Positions 9,957 through 19,435 of a stretch of DNA of 64,000 nt are shown in pieces. The position numbers and the translations under genes are program-made. The notes beneath the pieces are model-generated. The model was not told the origin of the DNA, made no database searches, and saw only the letters and a list, made by a program, of their open reading frames with translations. Each line of letters starts with the position of its first letter. The first letter of the stretch is position 1. Source of the DNA: Bacteroides intestinalis (GTDB lineage Bacteria; Bacteroidota; Bacteroidia; Bacteroidales; Bacteroidaceae); contig NZ_QRZF01000006.1 in the NCBI RefSeq assembly GCF_003464595.1, forward strand, positions 1 to 64,000, in the 5' to 3' direction.

Positions 9957-10005
9957 AGAAAAGGGTAATGCTTACGGGTTCTTCTTGTAAGTATTATCCT
10001 TTTCT
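9957..10005 (+). terminator. Hairpin downstream of the two-module lyase gene
   Basis: A 19-bp inverted repeat with two mismatches (AGAAAAGGGTAATGCTTAC at 9957-9975, complementary arm 9987-10005, 11-nt loop), 118 bp after the stop codon. The stem ends in a T-rich run, so it is a plausible terminator. Confidence 0.55.
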
Positions 10006-10147
10006 GTCTTTCGGTTACAATTTGCAAGAAACGATCCGGTGTCTGTTGATAAAATGCTACTGAAAAAGTGAACGGAAAAAAGGATGAAATAGAAGGTCTA
10101 AATACACCTTGGGGATTCCTGATGACGTTTATATAGGCTTTGTACAT

Positions 10148-10256
10148 CAGGTATTAACTTCCTGTCTACAGGAAGTTAACTTCTTGCACGCAGGATATTA
10201 ATGTCCTGCGTCTTGGATATTAATATTCTATCTCCAGATACTTAAGCTTTATTCTC
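10148..10256. repeat. Degenerate 22-bp palindromic tandem array, five units
   Basis: Five head-to-tail units start at 10148, 10169, 10191, 10213 and 10235 (21, 22, 22, 22 and 22 bp). Each unit carries a dyad of the type CAGGA-x2-TTAA-x2-TCCTG followed by about 4 bp of linker. Units 1-3 are the cleanest: TTAACTTCCTGT and its complement meet at 10154-10179, and ACGCAGGA/TCCTGCGT bracket 10188-10211. Units 4 and 5 are decayed. The array lies between the 3' ends of two convergent genes, so it is unlikely to be a promoter operator for either. It contains no reading frame. Confidence 0.7.
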
Positions 10257-10591
10257 TTTTTTATCCATTTTCTGCATATTTATTACTTTTTATTCGACCT
10301 TCTTGCATAAGTATTCCAGGATTGAATCGTGAAAGATACTATAATCTTTATCCTATAAAAATTATGAGTTATAGAATAGATTAAATAGACTTTCTTTTGA
10401 AAGTAAAATAGACAATAATATTGCAAAAAGACATGTGAATTGGATGTAGGCCGACTCCATTTAATATTGTGGATAACGGTCTGTATAGTCAAAACATGTC
10501 CTTCCAAGGAACAGGCCTATCATTATTATCATGTATCTATAATATATAAGCATTATCATCACACAGAATACTCCTCTCATGTTTAAACCTA
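10257..10591. other. AT-rich non-coding gap
   Basis: The rest of the roughly 750-bp convergent intergenic region. It is AT-rich, with only short antisense-style reading frames that have no family resemblance. I see no RNA gene, insertion-sequence end or clear promoter here. Confidence 0.4.
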
Positions 10592-11263
10592 TCATTTGAT
10601 TCTTATTAAAATAACCCCATTAGCTCCTTTCATTCCATATTCAGAACCATCTTTTTTAACCTCTATTTCACGTATGTCTTCTACTGATACTGCATTATTT
10701 GCTTCTTCCAATGAGTTATACTCCGTTCCGCTTACTATAAAAAGAGGTTCAGTACTTAGTGCAAAAGATGAACTGCCTCGTATTGAAGCTTTCATCTGCC
10801 CATCAGAGTAGTTGATTTGTAATCCGGCGATATTCCCACGCAATAAGTCTATCAGATTGTTCGCATCTAATTGTTGAATTTTCTCATAAGTTATAATATT
10901 GTTATTATAAGTTTGTCCGGGTATTTCCTGATACATGCAGGTTATTGTTTTTTCATTGGTGGCATAACGCAATGAGTTTTTTCCTAAATGTATAGTATAA
11001 GTTGGAAGGTCTAACATTGGCACATAAGCCACCAACTTTCTGTTAGGATATATTAACAGAGTATCACCAGCTTTAATACGCCCCAACTCAAAAGTACCTT
11101 TTGATGAAGTTGAAAGCATTTTCATACGTCCTTTTATCCGCATTTTTATTTTCTTTACCGGTTTACCTTTTTCATTCAGAAGAATCCCTGTTACATTATC
11201 TTGAGCCATTCCTGAGAGTGAAATCAGAATAGCTGTCAGTAAAAACAGAATACGATGTTTCAT
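10592..11263 (-). CDS. Stand-alone carboxypeptidase-regulatory/TonB-plug protein
   Basis: A 223-residue exported protein (signal peptide ending GMAQ). Residues about 23-95 form a carboxypeptidase-regulatory-like beta-sandwich (VTGILLNEKGKPVKKIKMRI). Residues about 120-223 match the SusC plug: LIDLLRGNIAGLQINYSDG, ASIRGSSSF, PLFIVSGTEY and the typical plug end YGMKGANGVILIRIK. The protein stops there, with no beta-barrel. It is the last gene of the SusC-led operon, 90 bp after the PKD/LamG lipoprotein gene. It may be a truncated receptor kept as a periplasmic plug-like adaptor, or a decaying relic. The frame is intact and it has its own signal peptide, which favours function. Confidence 0.7.
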   Translation of the reverse strand: MKHRILFLLTAILISLSGMAQDNVTGILLNEKGKPVKKIKMRIKGRMKMLSTSSKGTFELGRIKAGDTLLIYPNRKLVAYVPMLDLPTYTIHLGKNSLRYATNEKTITCMYQEIPGQTYNNNIITYEKIQQLDANNLIDLLRGNIAGLQINYSDGQMKASIRGSSSFALSTEPLFIVSGTEYNSLEEANNAVSVEDIREIEVKKDGSEYGMKGANGVILIRIK

Positions 11264-11353
11264 ATCTTTATAATATTAGTAAAAGGAGAGAATACTTAAA
11301 CATAATATGCATGTCCAATATTCTCTCCCTTTTTAATGAATGAGATTGATTAT

Positions 11354-12322
11354 TTATCTTTCACGAGATTCAGCCGTACAGATTGTACCATTATCATAGA
11401 CAAATAAATTATCTGCAAAAATAACGACTTTATTATCAAGGCCGAAACCGGAACGGGATACATAATACTGCTCCTGTACACCAGCTAATACATTACTTTC
11501 AAAATACTTTTTACCATCATAATAAACAATGAATCGTTTATTGGCATCAATGGAGACAGCAATCGTTTTAAAAGTATCTTTCTTAAATTTAAAGTTCGCT
11601 GTATCTGTACCCTCATCTATTATATGCTCTTCAGTCTCACCTGTAGATACATTGGTTGTCGTATAAGTTACTTTCCATGCTCCTGTCTTGGGATAAGTTG
11701 TAAAGCAGGCCTTAGTTACATAAAATGTAGCATTATTAATACGAGCAAACTCAATACGAATTTCTACAAAATTATTGTCAGCAGGACAAGTATTAACTGC
11801 ATAATCTACTTGTGTAGAAAAAGGAATGGATACACTTCCCCAGCTACGCGCAAAACGCCCGTCTGCTTTGCTGGAAGTTAACTTCACAGCACCGTTTGAA
11901 CCTTTATTGGCATCAAATGCCACTGTCATAGATGCATTGGACCAACCTTCATTATAATAAGGTGTTTCAAAGTTAGAATAAAAAAGCTCGTCCAGTACTG
12001 TCATTTTAGAGCGACGAGTTTCTTTCTTTCCACCACATTTCACTGTACACCAAACTTCATAAATACCGGCTTCATTCGGTGCTTTCCATACATTCTCAAA
12101 TAACCCTTGGGGATTTGTCATACTTCCTCCATCACATCCCCATTCGTAGCTGACATCGGTGTCATCGCTGAGTTCGGCAGAAACAAATACTTTCACCACA
12201 TCATTACGGCAGAATTTTGTACCGAAAGTGTTTAATGAAACAATATTTACACTGTCGTCATCTGAACAAGAAGCAAAGATTATACACATTAATATAGCGA
12301 TATTGAATATTAATTTTTTCAT
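11354..12322 (-). CDS. PKD-like lipoprotein with concanavalin-like C-terminal domain
   Basis: A 322-residue lipoprotein (lipobox FASC, Cys19) with an acidic SDDDS stretch right after the cysteine, a pattern often seen in surface-exposed Bacteroides lipoproteins. Residues about 30-110 look like a PKD/Ig-type module (VSYEWGCDGG, GIYEVWCTVKCGG). Residues about 115-310 form a jelly-roll-like domain (FYSNFETPYYNEGW, FKTIAVSIDANKRFIVYYDGK) like those used for sugar binding. It is fourth in the SusC/SusD operon, where surface glycan-binding proteins usually sit. It is therefore probably a glycan-binding accessory lipoprotein; ligand unknown. Confidence 0.65.
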   Translation of the reverse strand: MKKLIFNIAILMCIIFASCSDDDSVNIVSLNTFGTKFCRNDVVKVFVSAELSDDTDVSYEWGCDGGSMTNPQGLFENVWKAPNEAGIYEVWCTVKCGGKKETRRSKMTVLDELFYSNFETPYYNEGWSNASMTVAFDANKGSNGAVKLTSSKADGRFARSWGSVSIPFSTQVDYAVNTCPADNNFVEIRIEFARINNATFYVTKACFTTYPKTGAWKVTYTTTNVSTGETEEHIIDEGTDTANFKFKKDTFKTIAVSIDANKRFIVYYDGKKYFESNVLAGVQEQYYVSRSGFGLDNKVVIFADNLFVYDNGTICTAESRER

Positions 12323-12341
12323 ACGTTTCTATATTATTAAT

Positions 12342-13052
12342 TTATTCTTGATTCATAAAATATCTCGATGGGCGGGGTTGCCACCAATCAGATACATGGA
12401 TATAACCATCACGCGCATGAATATTGGTAGTACGACAACTACCGGAAGAAGCTGCCAAAAGCCCTCTGTAATTCCATTCAAAGTTATTCAATTGAAGTGG
12501 CAGATTACGATCGTGTCCAGCTTTGATACACATAACTGCTGTATCGCCTTTCAATGTTTGTCCATCCCTGTTATAAGAGAATTGCCCTTCACCATAAGTT
12601 TCAATCCAGCGGTCTGAGGAATCAATATTGAAATATGACCATTCGCCTCTGACAATATGATAGGTTAGTAATTCTCTGACAATCTTCTTGTCATATTGCT
12701 CCCACGCTGTTGCCGCAATGGCTTCTGCTGTTCCAGGAAGTATCACAGGATTTTTCTGCCAAAAGCAATTATCTCCACTACTAAGAGCACTATTTGTTAG
12801 CAATATATGTGTATTACCCGGTTCCTTATATAAATCTTCAATTCCAGCATATTGAATACCTTCAATTAAAGTGCTGAATATATCAGGACGGTCTTGGATA
12901 AATTCCCAAATCGTCATATTTACCTTATTATCTGCTTCTTTCGCTTCATATTCCTCATTACTTTGAAAATCAAGACCGAACAAGGTACATGAACTCAATG
13001 AAAAACAAAATAAGGCAAGACCTATAAAATATCTAAAGACTTTCATATTCAT
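12342..13052 (-). CDS. Fasciclin-like surface lipoprotein
   Basis: A 236-residue lipoprotein (lipobox LSSC, Cys22; translation could also start at Met3). Residues about 45-200 resemble a fasciclin domain: MTIWEFIQDRPDIFSTLIEGI, the GNTHILLTNSAL strand, the IVRELLTYHIVRG helix-strand, and a C-terminal ARDGYIHVSDWWQPRP that fits the end of the fold. Fasciclin-like lipoproteins often accompany SusC/SusD pairs in Bacteroidetes; their job is not well defined, with glycan binding or complex scaffolding proposed. It lies 25 bp downstream of SusD and 19 bp upstream of the PKD/LamG-like gene, so it is part of the operon. Confidence 0.65.
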   Translation of the reverse strand: MNMKVFRYFIGLALFCFSLSSCTLFGLDFQSNEEYEAKEADNKVNMTIWEFIQDRPDIFSTLIEGIQYAGIEDLYKEPGNTHILLTNSALSSGDNCFWQKNPVILPGTAEAIAATAWEQYDKKIVRELLTYHIVRGEWSYFNIDSSDRWIETYGEGQFSYNRDGQTLKGDTAVMCIKAGHDRNLPLQLNNFEWNYRGLLAASSGSCRTTNIHARDGYIHVSDWWQPRPSRYFMNQE

Positions 13053-13077
13053 TCATTTATTATTTAAAACATTATTG

Positions 13078-14661
13078 TTATTCTTCATAAGGCTTATTTT
13101 GCTGTCCGCTCATTGATGGATTCTTACGGAATACATCCTGATTCAAAGGCCATAAAATTCTACCGTAACCACCAATTTGATTAGCTCCTTTTTCGGCACC
13201 AATTACAAAACCTTCCGGAATCCTCTGATCACCTAAATCTTCATTCTGCAAATATGGATCTAAATATTCTTTTACCATATCATTACGCACCAAGTCAAAC
13301 CAGTGTTTGCCTTCTGCCCAAAGTTCAATAGTCCGTTCATCAATGATTAATTTAATCAGATCTTTTTCTGTCGGATAATCGGCTAAGGTAGCAGGATTTG
13401 CCCAGCTTGCACGCTTACGTATTTGATTTACAATATCAATCGCACCTTGATAATCTTTATTTGTTCCCAATACCAAGGCTTCAGCTTTCAATAGCAATAT
13501 ATCTGCTATACGATAAATTGGCATGTGGGTAGAACATGAGCCATTAGCAACATATGAATATCCAGGTCTGCCACTATTGGCAGTCGCTCCATATTCTGTA
13601 AACTTCGGGCATTTAATCTGGAAGTTAGCCGCATTACCATAATCTCCATTCATTGCTTTCTCATACGATTCATCTATCATTTCGTCTGGAGTAATGAAAT
13701 AACTAATTGCAAATGTATCCATAATCATAGTCACGCGAGTGTCTTCTCTTTTACGAGATACCAATTCTTTATAATATGCCTTTGTTGGATGATATCGAAT
13801 TGTATTTGAGCCTGATGCAATTTCCTGAGCATATCCAAATCCGTTACTATCTTCTTCATAATTCCAGAAAAGGTTAAAGATCATTTCTTTAGAGCTTGAT
13901 GGATTCAAGAACATACTGGAGTAAGTAGAAGCGGGCTCAAGACTATACTTATAATTTGCCAGCAGATCATTTGCAGCTATTAAGGCTTTATCATATTCTT
14001 TATACCACATCAATACATCTACACGCAATGCCATGATAGCCCCACGATTTAAATAGTATTTACTTGCACTGGACATATCTGTAGAAGCGCCAATATATTC
14101 TAAAGCTTTCTCAATATCTCCCAAAATGAAAGCTTTCAGTTCTTCTACAGAAGTTCTACCATAGTAGCGCTCCTGAGAAGACACATCTTCCATAGGTTCA
14201 GTAATTTTAGGCACACCACCCCATACACGTATAGCGTAAAAATACATCAACGCACGCATAGCATAAGCTTGACCTAAATAAGGGGCAGATACAGAACTAC
14301 CAATCGGGCTGTTGGGAATATGCTTAATCGCTGCATTGGCACGATAAATAGTTTTGTAAAGATCACTCCAGCTAGAAGAGCCCGATTGTGAGTTCAGACC
14401 ATTATACAATAGATTACGATCATAAGCTGTTCCACGTTCAGCATATACACCAGAACGGAGCTCTCCCCAATAGAACCAATTTGTGCGTAAAGTAGATTGT
14501 AAACCATCATACATACCTGCATTCCAGGTTTTCAAATCTTGTTCCGAGGTCCAAAAGGTCTCACCCGATAGTGAACTTTCAGGCTGCCTATCTAAAAAAT
14601 TCTCACAAGAAGCGAGTAATAGGCTGACACCTGCAATCAATAAATATTTTAATCTTTTCAT
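13078..14661 (-). CDS. SusD/RagB family outer-membrane glycan-binding lipoprotein
   Basis: A 527-residue SusD homologue with lipobox LASC at Cys19 and the classic N-terminus (CENFLDRQPESSLSGETFWTSEQDL). TPR-like helices follow (YRANAAIKHIPNS, AYAMRALMYFYAIRVWGGVPKI), then the typical C-terminal RagB motif IDERTIELWAEGKHWFDLVR. SusD proteins form a lid over their SusC transporter and help capture oligosaccharides at the cell surface. The gene begins 13 bp after the paired SusC stop. Length is normal for the family. Confidence 0.93.
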   Translation of the reverse strand: MKRLKYLLIAGVSLLLASCENFLDRQPESSLSGETFWTSEQDLKTWNAGMYDGLQSTLRTNWFYWGELRSGVYAERGTAYDRNLLYNGLNSQSGSSSWSDLYKTIYRANAAIKHIPNSPIGSSVSAPYLGQAYAMRALMYFYAIRVWGGVPKITEPMEDVSSQERYYGRTSVEELKAFILGDIEKALEYIGASTDMSSASKYYLNRGAIMALRVDVLMWYKEYDKALIAANDLLANYKYSLEPASTYSSMFLNPSSSKEMIFNLFWNYEEDSNGFGYAQEIASGSNTIRYHPTKAYYKELVSRKREDTRVTMIMDTFAISYFITPDEMIDESYEKAMNGDYGNAANFQIKCPKFTEYGATANSGRPGYSYVANGSCSTHMPIYRIADILLLKAEALVLGTNKDYQGAIDIVNQIRKRASWANPATLADYPTEKDLIKLIIDERTIELWAEGKHWFDLVRNDMVKEYLDPYLQNEDLGDQRIPEGFVIGAEKGANQIGGYGRILWPLNQDVFRKNPSMSGQQNKPYEE

Positions 14662-14674
14662 AAGTTGTTACAAG

Positions 14675-17600
14675 TTAAAAGTTAACATTTAATCCGAAAC
14701 CAATTTCTCTTGCAGTTGGATATCGTCCGCTGTCAATACCCGGACGAAGTACATTACTATTGGAAATACTCGACGGGTCAAATCCTTTGTATTTTGTCCA
14801 AGTCAGAAGATTGTTTCCATATACATACAATTGAAGGTCTGAAATATGGAATCGTTTAGTGAGTTTGCGATCAACCCTGTAAGCCAAACGCGCATTTGTA
14901 AGACGGATATAGTCACCATCTTCCAAGAAGAAAGAAGAAAGTTCACGTGCATTATTTACACCAGTTGTTGCTTTCGCGCTGCTATAAACTTCTGTTATTT
15001 GCCCTTGATATTTCCACAAACGGTAACAATCTCTTGCCAATGGAGTCATGTTTGAGGATGAATTCTGCAACAGGTCTCGGCGTTGTTTATTATAAATCTT
15101 GTTACCAAAACTTCCATAGAATGAGAAAGATAATGAGAAACTCTTATAATTCAAATAATTAGTCCATCCCATATACCATGTAGGCATACCATTACCCAAA
15201 ATACGCCTATCAGAATCACCGATTACACCATCATGGTCTAAATCATCCCAAATAATATCACCACCTTTACTTACAGAACCGGCAGTAGTCATTTGCCCTA
15301 CATCACCTGTATATTTCTGACCACCTTTGGTTTCGTAGTGCGAGAAAACCGGTTTACCATTTGAACCATAGATATAGTTGTTATAATTATTGGGGTCTCT
15401 TTGATATACAGGTACCAAACGGTCGCCAAATGAACCATCACCATTCTTTATGTATGCGTTTGCTTCATCTGTAGCATAAATACCTAAAGCTTTTTGACCA
15501 AACCATTGTCCCAAAGGAGAACCTTCTTCAATCAGATATTTACCATCTTCTACAAAACTTTTACCTTCTGACAGTTTTAACACTTTATTTTTGTTTTTGG
15601 TATAGGTAAGGGTAGTTTGCCAAGAGAAATCGCGAAGTTGTATAGGAGTTGCATTGATTGTAAGCTCAATACCTTTATTCTCAATATTACCCATATTAAC
15701 TCGCATACTACTAACGCCTAGCTCAGAAGGTATTACCTCATCAGCTAATAGATCTTTAGTCTTCTTTATATAATATTCTGCCGCTAAAGATACACGTCCA
15801 TCAAGCAAAGTGACATCCAAACCGATGTTGGTTTGTTCTGTAGACTCCCAACTTAGATCAAGATTGGCTAACTTATCTGTTTGGGTAACTCCAATGACCC
15901 CATTGTAATAAGAACCAATATTATATTGATTGATTGACTCATAATTACCTACACGTTCATTACCATTTGTACCCCAACTTACTCTAAATTTAGCATCAGT
16001 CAATACTGGTTTTGCCCAATCAAAGAAAAATTCATCAGAAGCACGCCATGCAACAGATGCAGATGGAAATAATCCCCAACGATTGCCTACAAAACGAGAG
16101 GAACCATCATAACGAAGATTAGACGTAAATATATATTTTCCCTTATAACTATAGTTAACACGTCCGAAAAAAGATGCCATAGCATGACTTTCATAGGTAG
16201 TCTTTGTTTTTGTCAAATCTTTCACTTGTTGAGCATTAGAAGTGAGTATTGATTCCGAGACATAATCACTACCTTCTAAATGGAATGTTTCATCCCGCCA
16301 ATCCTCAACACTGGTACCCAACATTGCACCTACAGAATGATCTTTAAAATCTCTGGCAAAGTTTATATAAGTCTCCGCAGATAATTTACGAGGTATCTTG
16401 GCATCATTAGAACCTGAACTGATACCCGAAGAAACCAAATCTCCGCGGATTAACTGGTCATTGCGGTTAACCTTCAATTCACCTTGTACATTGGCAGACC
16501 AAATTAGCCCTTTCATAAGCTGAAATTCTGCACCTTGATATAAAGATACTGAATAAGAAACACTCTTATTTACGCGTTCATATGCATCAGCTATTGGATT
16601 AAACTGACCACCATTATTATATACATAAGAACCATCAGGGAAATAAAGTGCCATCTGTGGTGGACGACGCAATGCCTGGTTTATTACACCACCAGTGTTG
16701 ATGTTATTTTTATCAGTATAAGCTACATTAAAGCGGCTCATGAGTTTAAAACGATCCGATACTGCAAAGTCTACATTCGTTCTGGAAGTAATACGATTCA
16801 AATAGCTATTTAAGACAATACCTTGCTCGTTTAAATAACCAATACTTGTATAATAGCTCATTTTATTTTTTGCACCGCTAATATTGATATCTACTTGATT
16901 AGAATGGGCCATACGAGTAATTAAATCCTGATAGTCATTATCAGCCATAAAGTTAGGATGCAAAGAGTCATTGCTGGTTTTCCATAAAGAAGTCCCTGCG
17001 TTGCCAGCTCTTTCTTTCAAGTAACGTTCAAATGCATTTGCTTGATCAATCTTATGCCCCAACTTTTTCATAGAATGATTATACTTCACTGAAATTCTGG
17101 CAGGAGCTCCCTCTTTACCGCGCTTTGTACTAATAATGATTACACCGGCTGCTGAACGAGAACCATAAATAGCTGCTGAAGCAGCATCCTTCAAAACTTC
17201 CATACTCTCAATGTCAGCAGGATTAATAGTAGAAATATTATCTACAGCAACACCATCTACAATATATAATGGTGTAACACCAGATCCCATAGTAGAAGCG
17301 CCACGAATCAACATCGTACCTGTATCACCAGGAGCACCCGAATTGTTGGAAACTTGCAAACCTGAGACTTCTCCTTGCAATGCTTGGAATATATCTACCG
17401 GTTGACGCTCCTCAATGGTCTTTGCGTTTACGGTAGAAATAGCACCCGTTAAATCTCTTTTTTTAACTGTACCATAACCAATAACTACAACCTCATCCAA
17501 AGCTTGAGCATCTTCTTGTAATACGATGTTCATTTTAGTACCCATAGCTACTTGTGTTACATCTTTATATCCAATATAACTAAATTTCAATGTAGCACCT

Positions 17601-17824
17601 TTATTACATTTGATGGAGAAGTTACCGTCAATATCAGTTATTGCACCATTGTTACCTCTTACAACAGTAACTGTAACCCCAATCAAAGATTCCCCATTTT
17701 GATCAACGACCGTACCAGTCGCCGTTATTTCCTGAGCATATAGATTAAAACTCATAGAAAATGCAAACAGAACGAGGAGAAATCGCCAGAATAGCGATTT
17801 GGACTTGTGTTCTTTCTTTTTCAT
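14675..17824 (-). CDS. SusC/RagA family TonB-dependent outer-membrane transporter
   Basis: I start at ATG 17824 (MKKKEHKSKSLFWRFLLVLF, signal peptide ending LYAQ) rather than an in-frame ATG 45 bp upstream, giving 1049 residues. After the signal come a carboxypeptidase-regulatory-like domain (GTVVDQNGESLIGVTVTVV), a TonB-box-like segment (DEVVVIGYGTVKKRDLTGAI) and the plug (GEVSGLQVSNNSGAPGD, PLYIVDGVAV, AAIYGSRSAAGVIII). A long barrel follows, ending in LNVNF. It imports oligosaccharides using TonB energy. It heads a five-gene operon with SusD and three accessory proteins. No STN domain is present, so it is probably not controlled by an ECF/FecR relay. A recombinase gene lies just upstream. 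Confidence 0.93.
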   Translation of the reverse strand: MKKKEHKSKSLFWRFLLVLFAFSMSFNLYAQEITATGTVVDQNGESLIGVTVTVVRGNNGAITDIDGNFSIKCNKGATLKFSYIGYKDVTQVAMGTKMNIVLQEDAQALDEVVVIGYGTVKKRDLTGAISTVNAKTIEERQPVDIFQALQGEVSGLQVSNNSGAPGDTGTMLIRGASTMGSGVTPLYIVDGVAVDNISTINPADIESMEVLKDAASAAIYGSRSAAGVIIISTKRGKEGAPARISVKYNHSMKKLGHKIDQANAFERYLKERAGNAGTSLWKTSNDSLHPNFMADNDYQDLITRMAHSNQVDINISGAKNKMSYYTSIGYLNEQGIVLNSYLNRITSRTNVDFAVSDRFKLMSRFNVAYTDKNNINTGGVINQALRRPPQMALYFPDGSYVYNNGGQFNPIADAYERVNKSVSYSVSLYQGAEFQLMKGLIWSANVQGELKVNRNDQLIRGDLVSSGISSGSNDAKIPRKLSAETYINFARDFKDHSVGAMLGTSVEDWRDETFHLEGSDYVSESILTSNAQQVKDLTKTKTTYESHAMASFFGRVNYSYKGKYIFTSNLRYDGSSRFVGNRWGLFPSASVAWRASDEFFFDWAKPVLTDAKFRVSWGTNGNERVGNYESINQYNIGSYYNGVIGVTQTDKLANLDLSWESTEQTNIGLDVTLLDGRVSLAAEYYIKKTKDLLADEVIPSELGVSSMRVNMGNIENKGIELTINATPIQLRDFSWQTTLTYTKNKNKVLKLSEGKSFVEDGKYLIEEGSPLGQWFGQKALGIYATDEANAYIKNGDGSFGDRLVPVYQRDPNNYNNYIYGSNGKPVFSHYETKGGQKYTGDVGQMTTAGSVSKGGDIIWDDLDHDGVIGDSDRRILGNGMPTWYMGWTNYLNYKSFSLSFSFYGSFGNKIYNKQRRDLLQNSSSNMTPLARDCYRLWKYQGQITEVYSSAKATTGVNNARELSSFFLEDGDYIRLTNARLAYRVDRKLTKRFHISDLQLYVYGNNLLTWTKYKGFDPSSISNSNVLRPGIDSGRYPTAREIGFGLNVNF

Positions 17825-18041
17825 TAAACTACTTTTTAAAATTAGACTTAAATTAACAAGGGATTTCACCTAAGATTCTTTTTGAGTTGTTCATAATAGA
17901 TTGTTTTTACATAATATCAATACATCATTTTCAACTCTGTCTACGAAAAGCAGTTATCTTTTTGATTTTGTGAAAAGAAAGAAATGGAAATGGCTTTTGT
18001 CCGTCACTACGGAACATGCTATTTACATATATATATTTGTT

Positions 18042-19274
18042 TTATAGATCGAACCTTGTTAAGAGTATTGAGTTCTTTTTCCTTTCTTCAGCTTCAAAAC
18101 TTGCGAGATAGTTTTCGGTAATGGCTAAATTGGAATGTCCAAGGCTTTCGGATATATAGGAAATGTTGACACCACTGCGTTTTAATACTGTTGCAAATGA
18201 ATGACGTGCTGAATAGGTTGTGACGCGTGGAATGCCTGTCTTATGGGAAATTTTGTAAAGTATCTGATTACATTCGGTGACCACTTCCCTTACCAGTTTT
18301 ACTCTTTCAAAAGGATTCTCTTTTCCGGTAGCAAAAGGAAAGATATAAGTTTCGGGTGACGTGGGAGGATTGCCCCATTTCTCTATTATCTTTTGCATTT
18401 CGGGCGTGATGACTGCATGGATAATCTTACTGTGTTTGGTATTTCGGGCTGTTTTTGCACGTATGAAGCAGATCTCACCATTGATGATATTGGAGTATTG
18501 CAGATATAATAAATCACGAAAATTAATACCATTACATAAATAAGAAAAAAACCACAGATCACGATAAACTTCAGTCTTTGGGGTTCCATCATTATAGGTA
18601 ATAATTTTCTTGATTTCTTCCAGGTTTAATGCTAATTTGCGTCCGCATCCAGTGGGTACTTCATATTTCCCTTTTCCAAAAGGATACTGACTTTCCTTAA
18701 TGATACCGTCTTTACGTGCTATATTAAGAATGCATTTTAAGTTTCTGAAGTAGAACCCCATACTGGAGTAACTGATTCCTGCTGCGGATAAGTGATGTTC
18801 AAAACGGTTTAACCAGTTGATGGTAATTTCATGAAAAGATATGTGTTTCCCTGCAAACTGTTCTATTTTGTTTAATGATCCTTTATAAGACAGATAAGTA
18901 TTGGCTTGTCCATTTTCCTTTAACTCCTCCAACTTTTTATGAAATAAGGCATTGACTGAAAAATCAGAATATCTGCCTAAACGTGCATTTAGGATGTCAA
19001 AATGAAATTCACCTTGAAAAGATAGAAATTCGACTTGCTGCCTGATTAAAGAAAAACTATTTTCGATGTTACGCCGTACTTCAGATAAGTGACGATTTTT
19101 GGTATGTGGTAATACTTCCCAGTCTCTAATAGAAACTTCTTGCCCGGTGGAGTAATATTTCTGTTTTCTGTTGTGGATAACTTGTACTTTTATGGGAAAT
19201 AATCCATTCATCTTTTGTTTTCTTTTATCTAATACTGTGAGTACGGAAACTCCATCCTTAGAATATTTGTACAT
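18042..19274 (-). CDS. Tyrosine site-specific recombinase (Bacteroides integrase type)
   Basis: A 410-residue tyrosine recombinase with an N-terminal arm-type domain (residues 1-100), a SAM-like core-binding domain (about 105-205) and a catalytic domain (about 215-395). The catalytic set is visible: Arg253 in NFRDLL, Lys274 in RAKTAR, Arg357 in YSARHSFAT, His380 in LGHSN and nucleophile Tyr389 in ENYLASF. The usual His of the HxxR box is Tyr354, as is common in Bacteroidetes members. The length is that of stand-alone Bacteroides integrases, many of which drive DNA inversions or sit beside SusC operons. No excisionase, transfer gene or att-like repeat is visible nearby. It lies 217 bp upstream of the SusC start in the same direction. 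Confidence 0.88.
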   Translation of the reverse strand: MYKYSKDGVSVLTVLDKRKQKMNGLFPIKVQVIHNRKQKYYSTGQEVSIRDWEVLPHTKNRHLSEVRRNIENSFSLIRQQVEFLSFQGEFHFDILNARLGRYSDFSVNALFHKKLEELKENGQANTYLSYKGSLNKIEQFAGKHISFHEITINWLNRFEHHLSAAGISYSSMGFYFRNLKCILNIARKDGIIKESQYPFGKGKYEVPTGCGRKLALNLEEIKKIITYNDGTPKTEVYRDLWFFSYLCNGINFRDLLYLQYSNIINGEICFIRAKTARNTKHSKIIHAVITPEMQKIIEKWGNPPTSPETYIFPFATGKENPFERVKLVREVVTECNQILYKISHKTGIPRVTTYSARHSFATVLKRSGVNISYISESLGHSNLAITENYLASFEAEERKKNSILLTRFDL

Positions 19275-19327
19275 GGCTTTTGAAATTTGTTGGTTATTAA
19301 CTATGAATTGATATTGTATTTAGTAAC

Positions 19328-19340
19328 ATGCAAATTGCAT
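19328..19340. promoter_or_regulatory. Short perfect palindrome upstream of the recombinase
   Basis: ATGCAAATTGCAT, a 13-bp perfect palindrome, lies 54 bp upstream of the recombinase start in the divergent region shared with the GH2 gene. It may be an operator or a recombinase core site; the sequence alone does not decide. Confidence 0.3.
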
Positions 19341-19435
19341 ACAAAGTTGATAAATAAGACCCACATTAAAAGACATTTGAGACAGTATTAACAGAAACAT
19401 AGATAATATTGATAATCGTCTATTTTTCTATTCCT

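Noticed and set aside
10148..10256. Possible CRISPR array
   Set aside because: Units are contiguous, degenerate and without spacers; no cas genes are present in the window.
9885..10316. Two similar stretches near 9888-9910 and 10293-10317 (TTCGGCCTTCCTGCCATAAG and a variant)
   Set aside because: About 19 of 23 positions agree with a gap; this is too weak in AT-rich DNA to claim as flanking repeats of an element.
17825..18041. Invertible promoter between recombinase and SusC
   Set aside because: No inverted-repeat pair of useful length was found flanking the region, although a distant partner site cannot be excluded.
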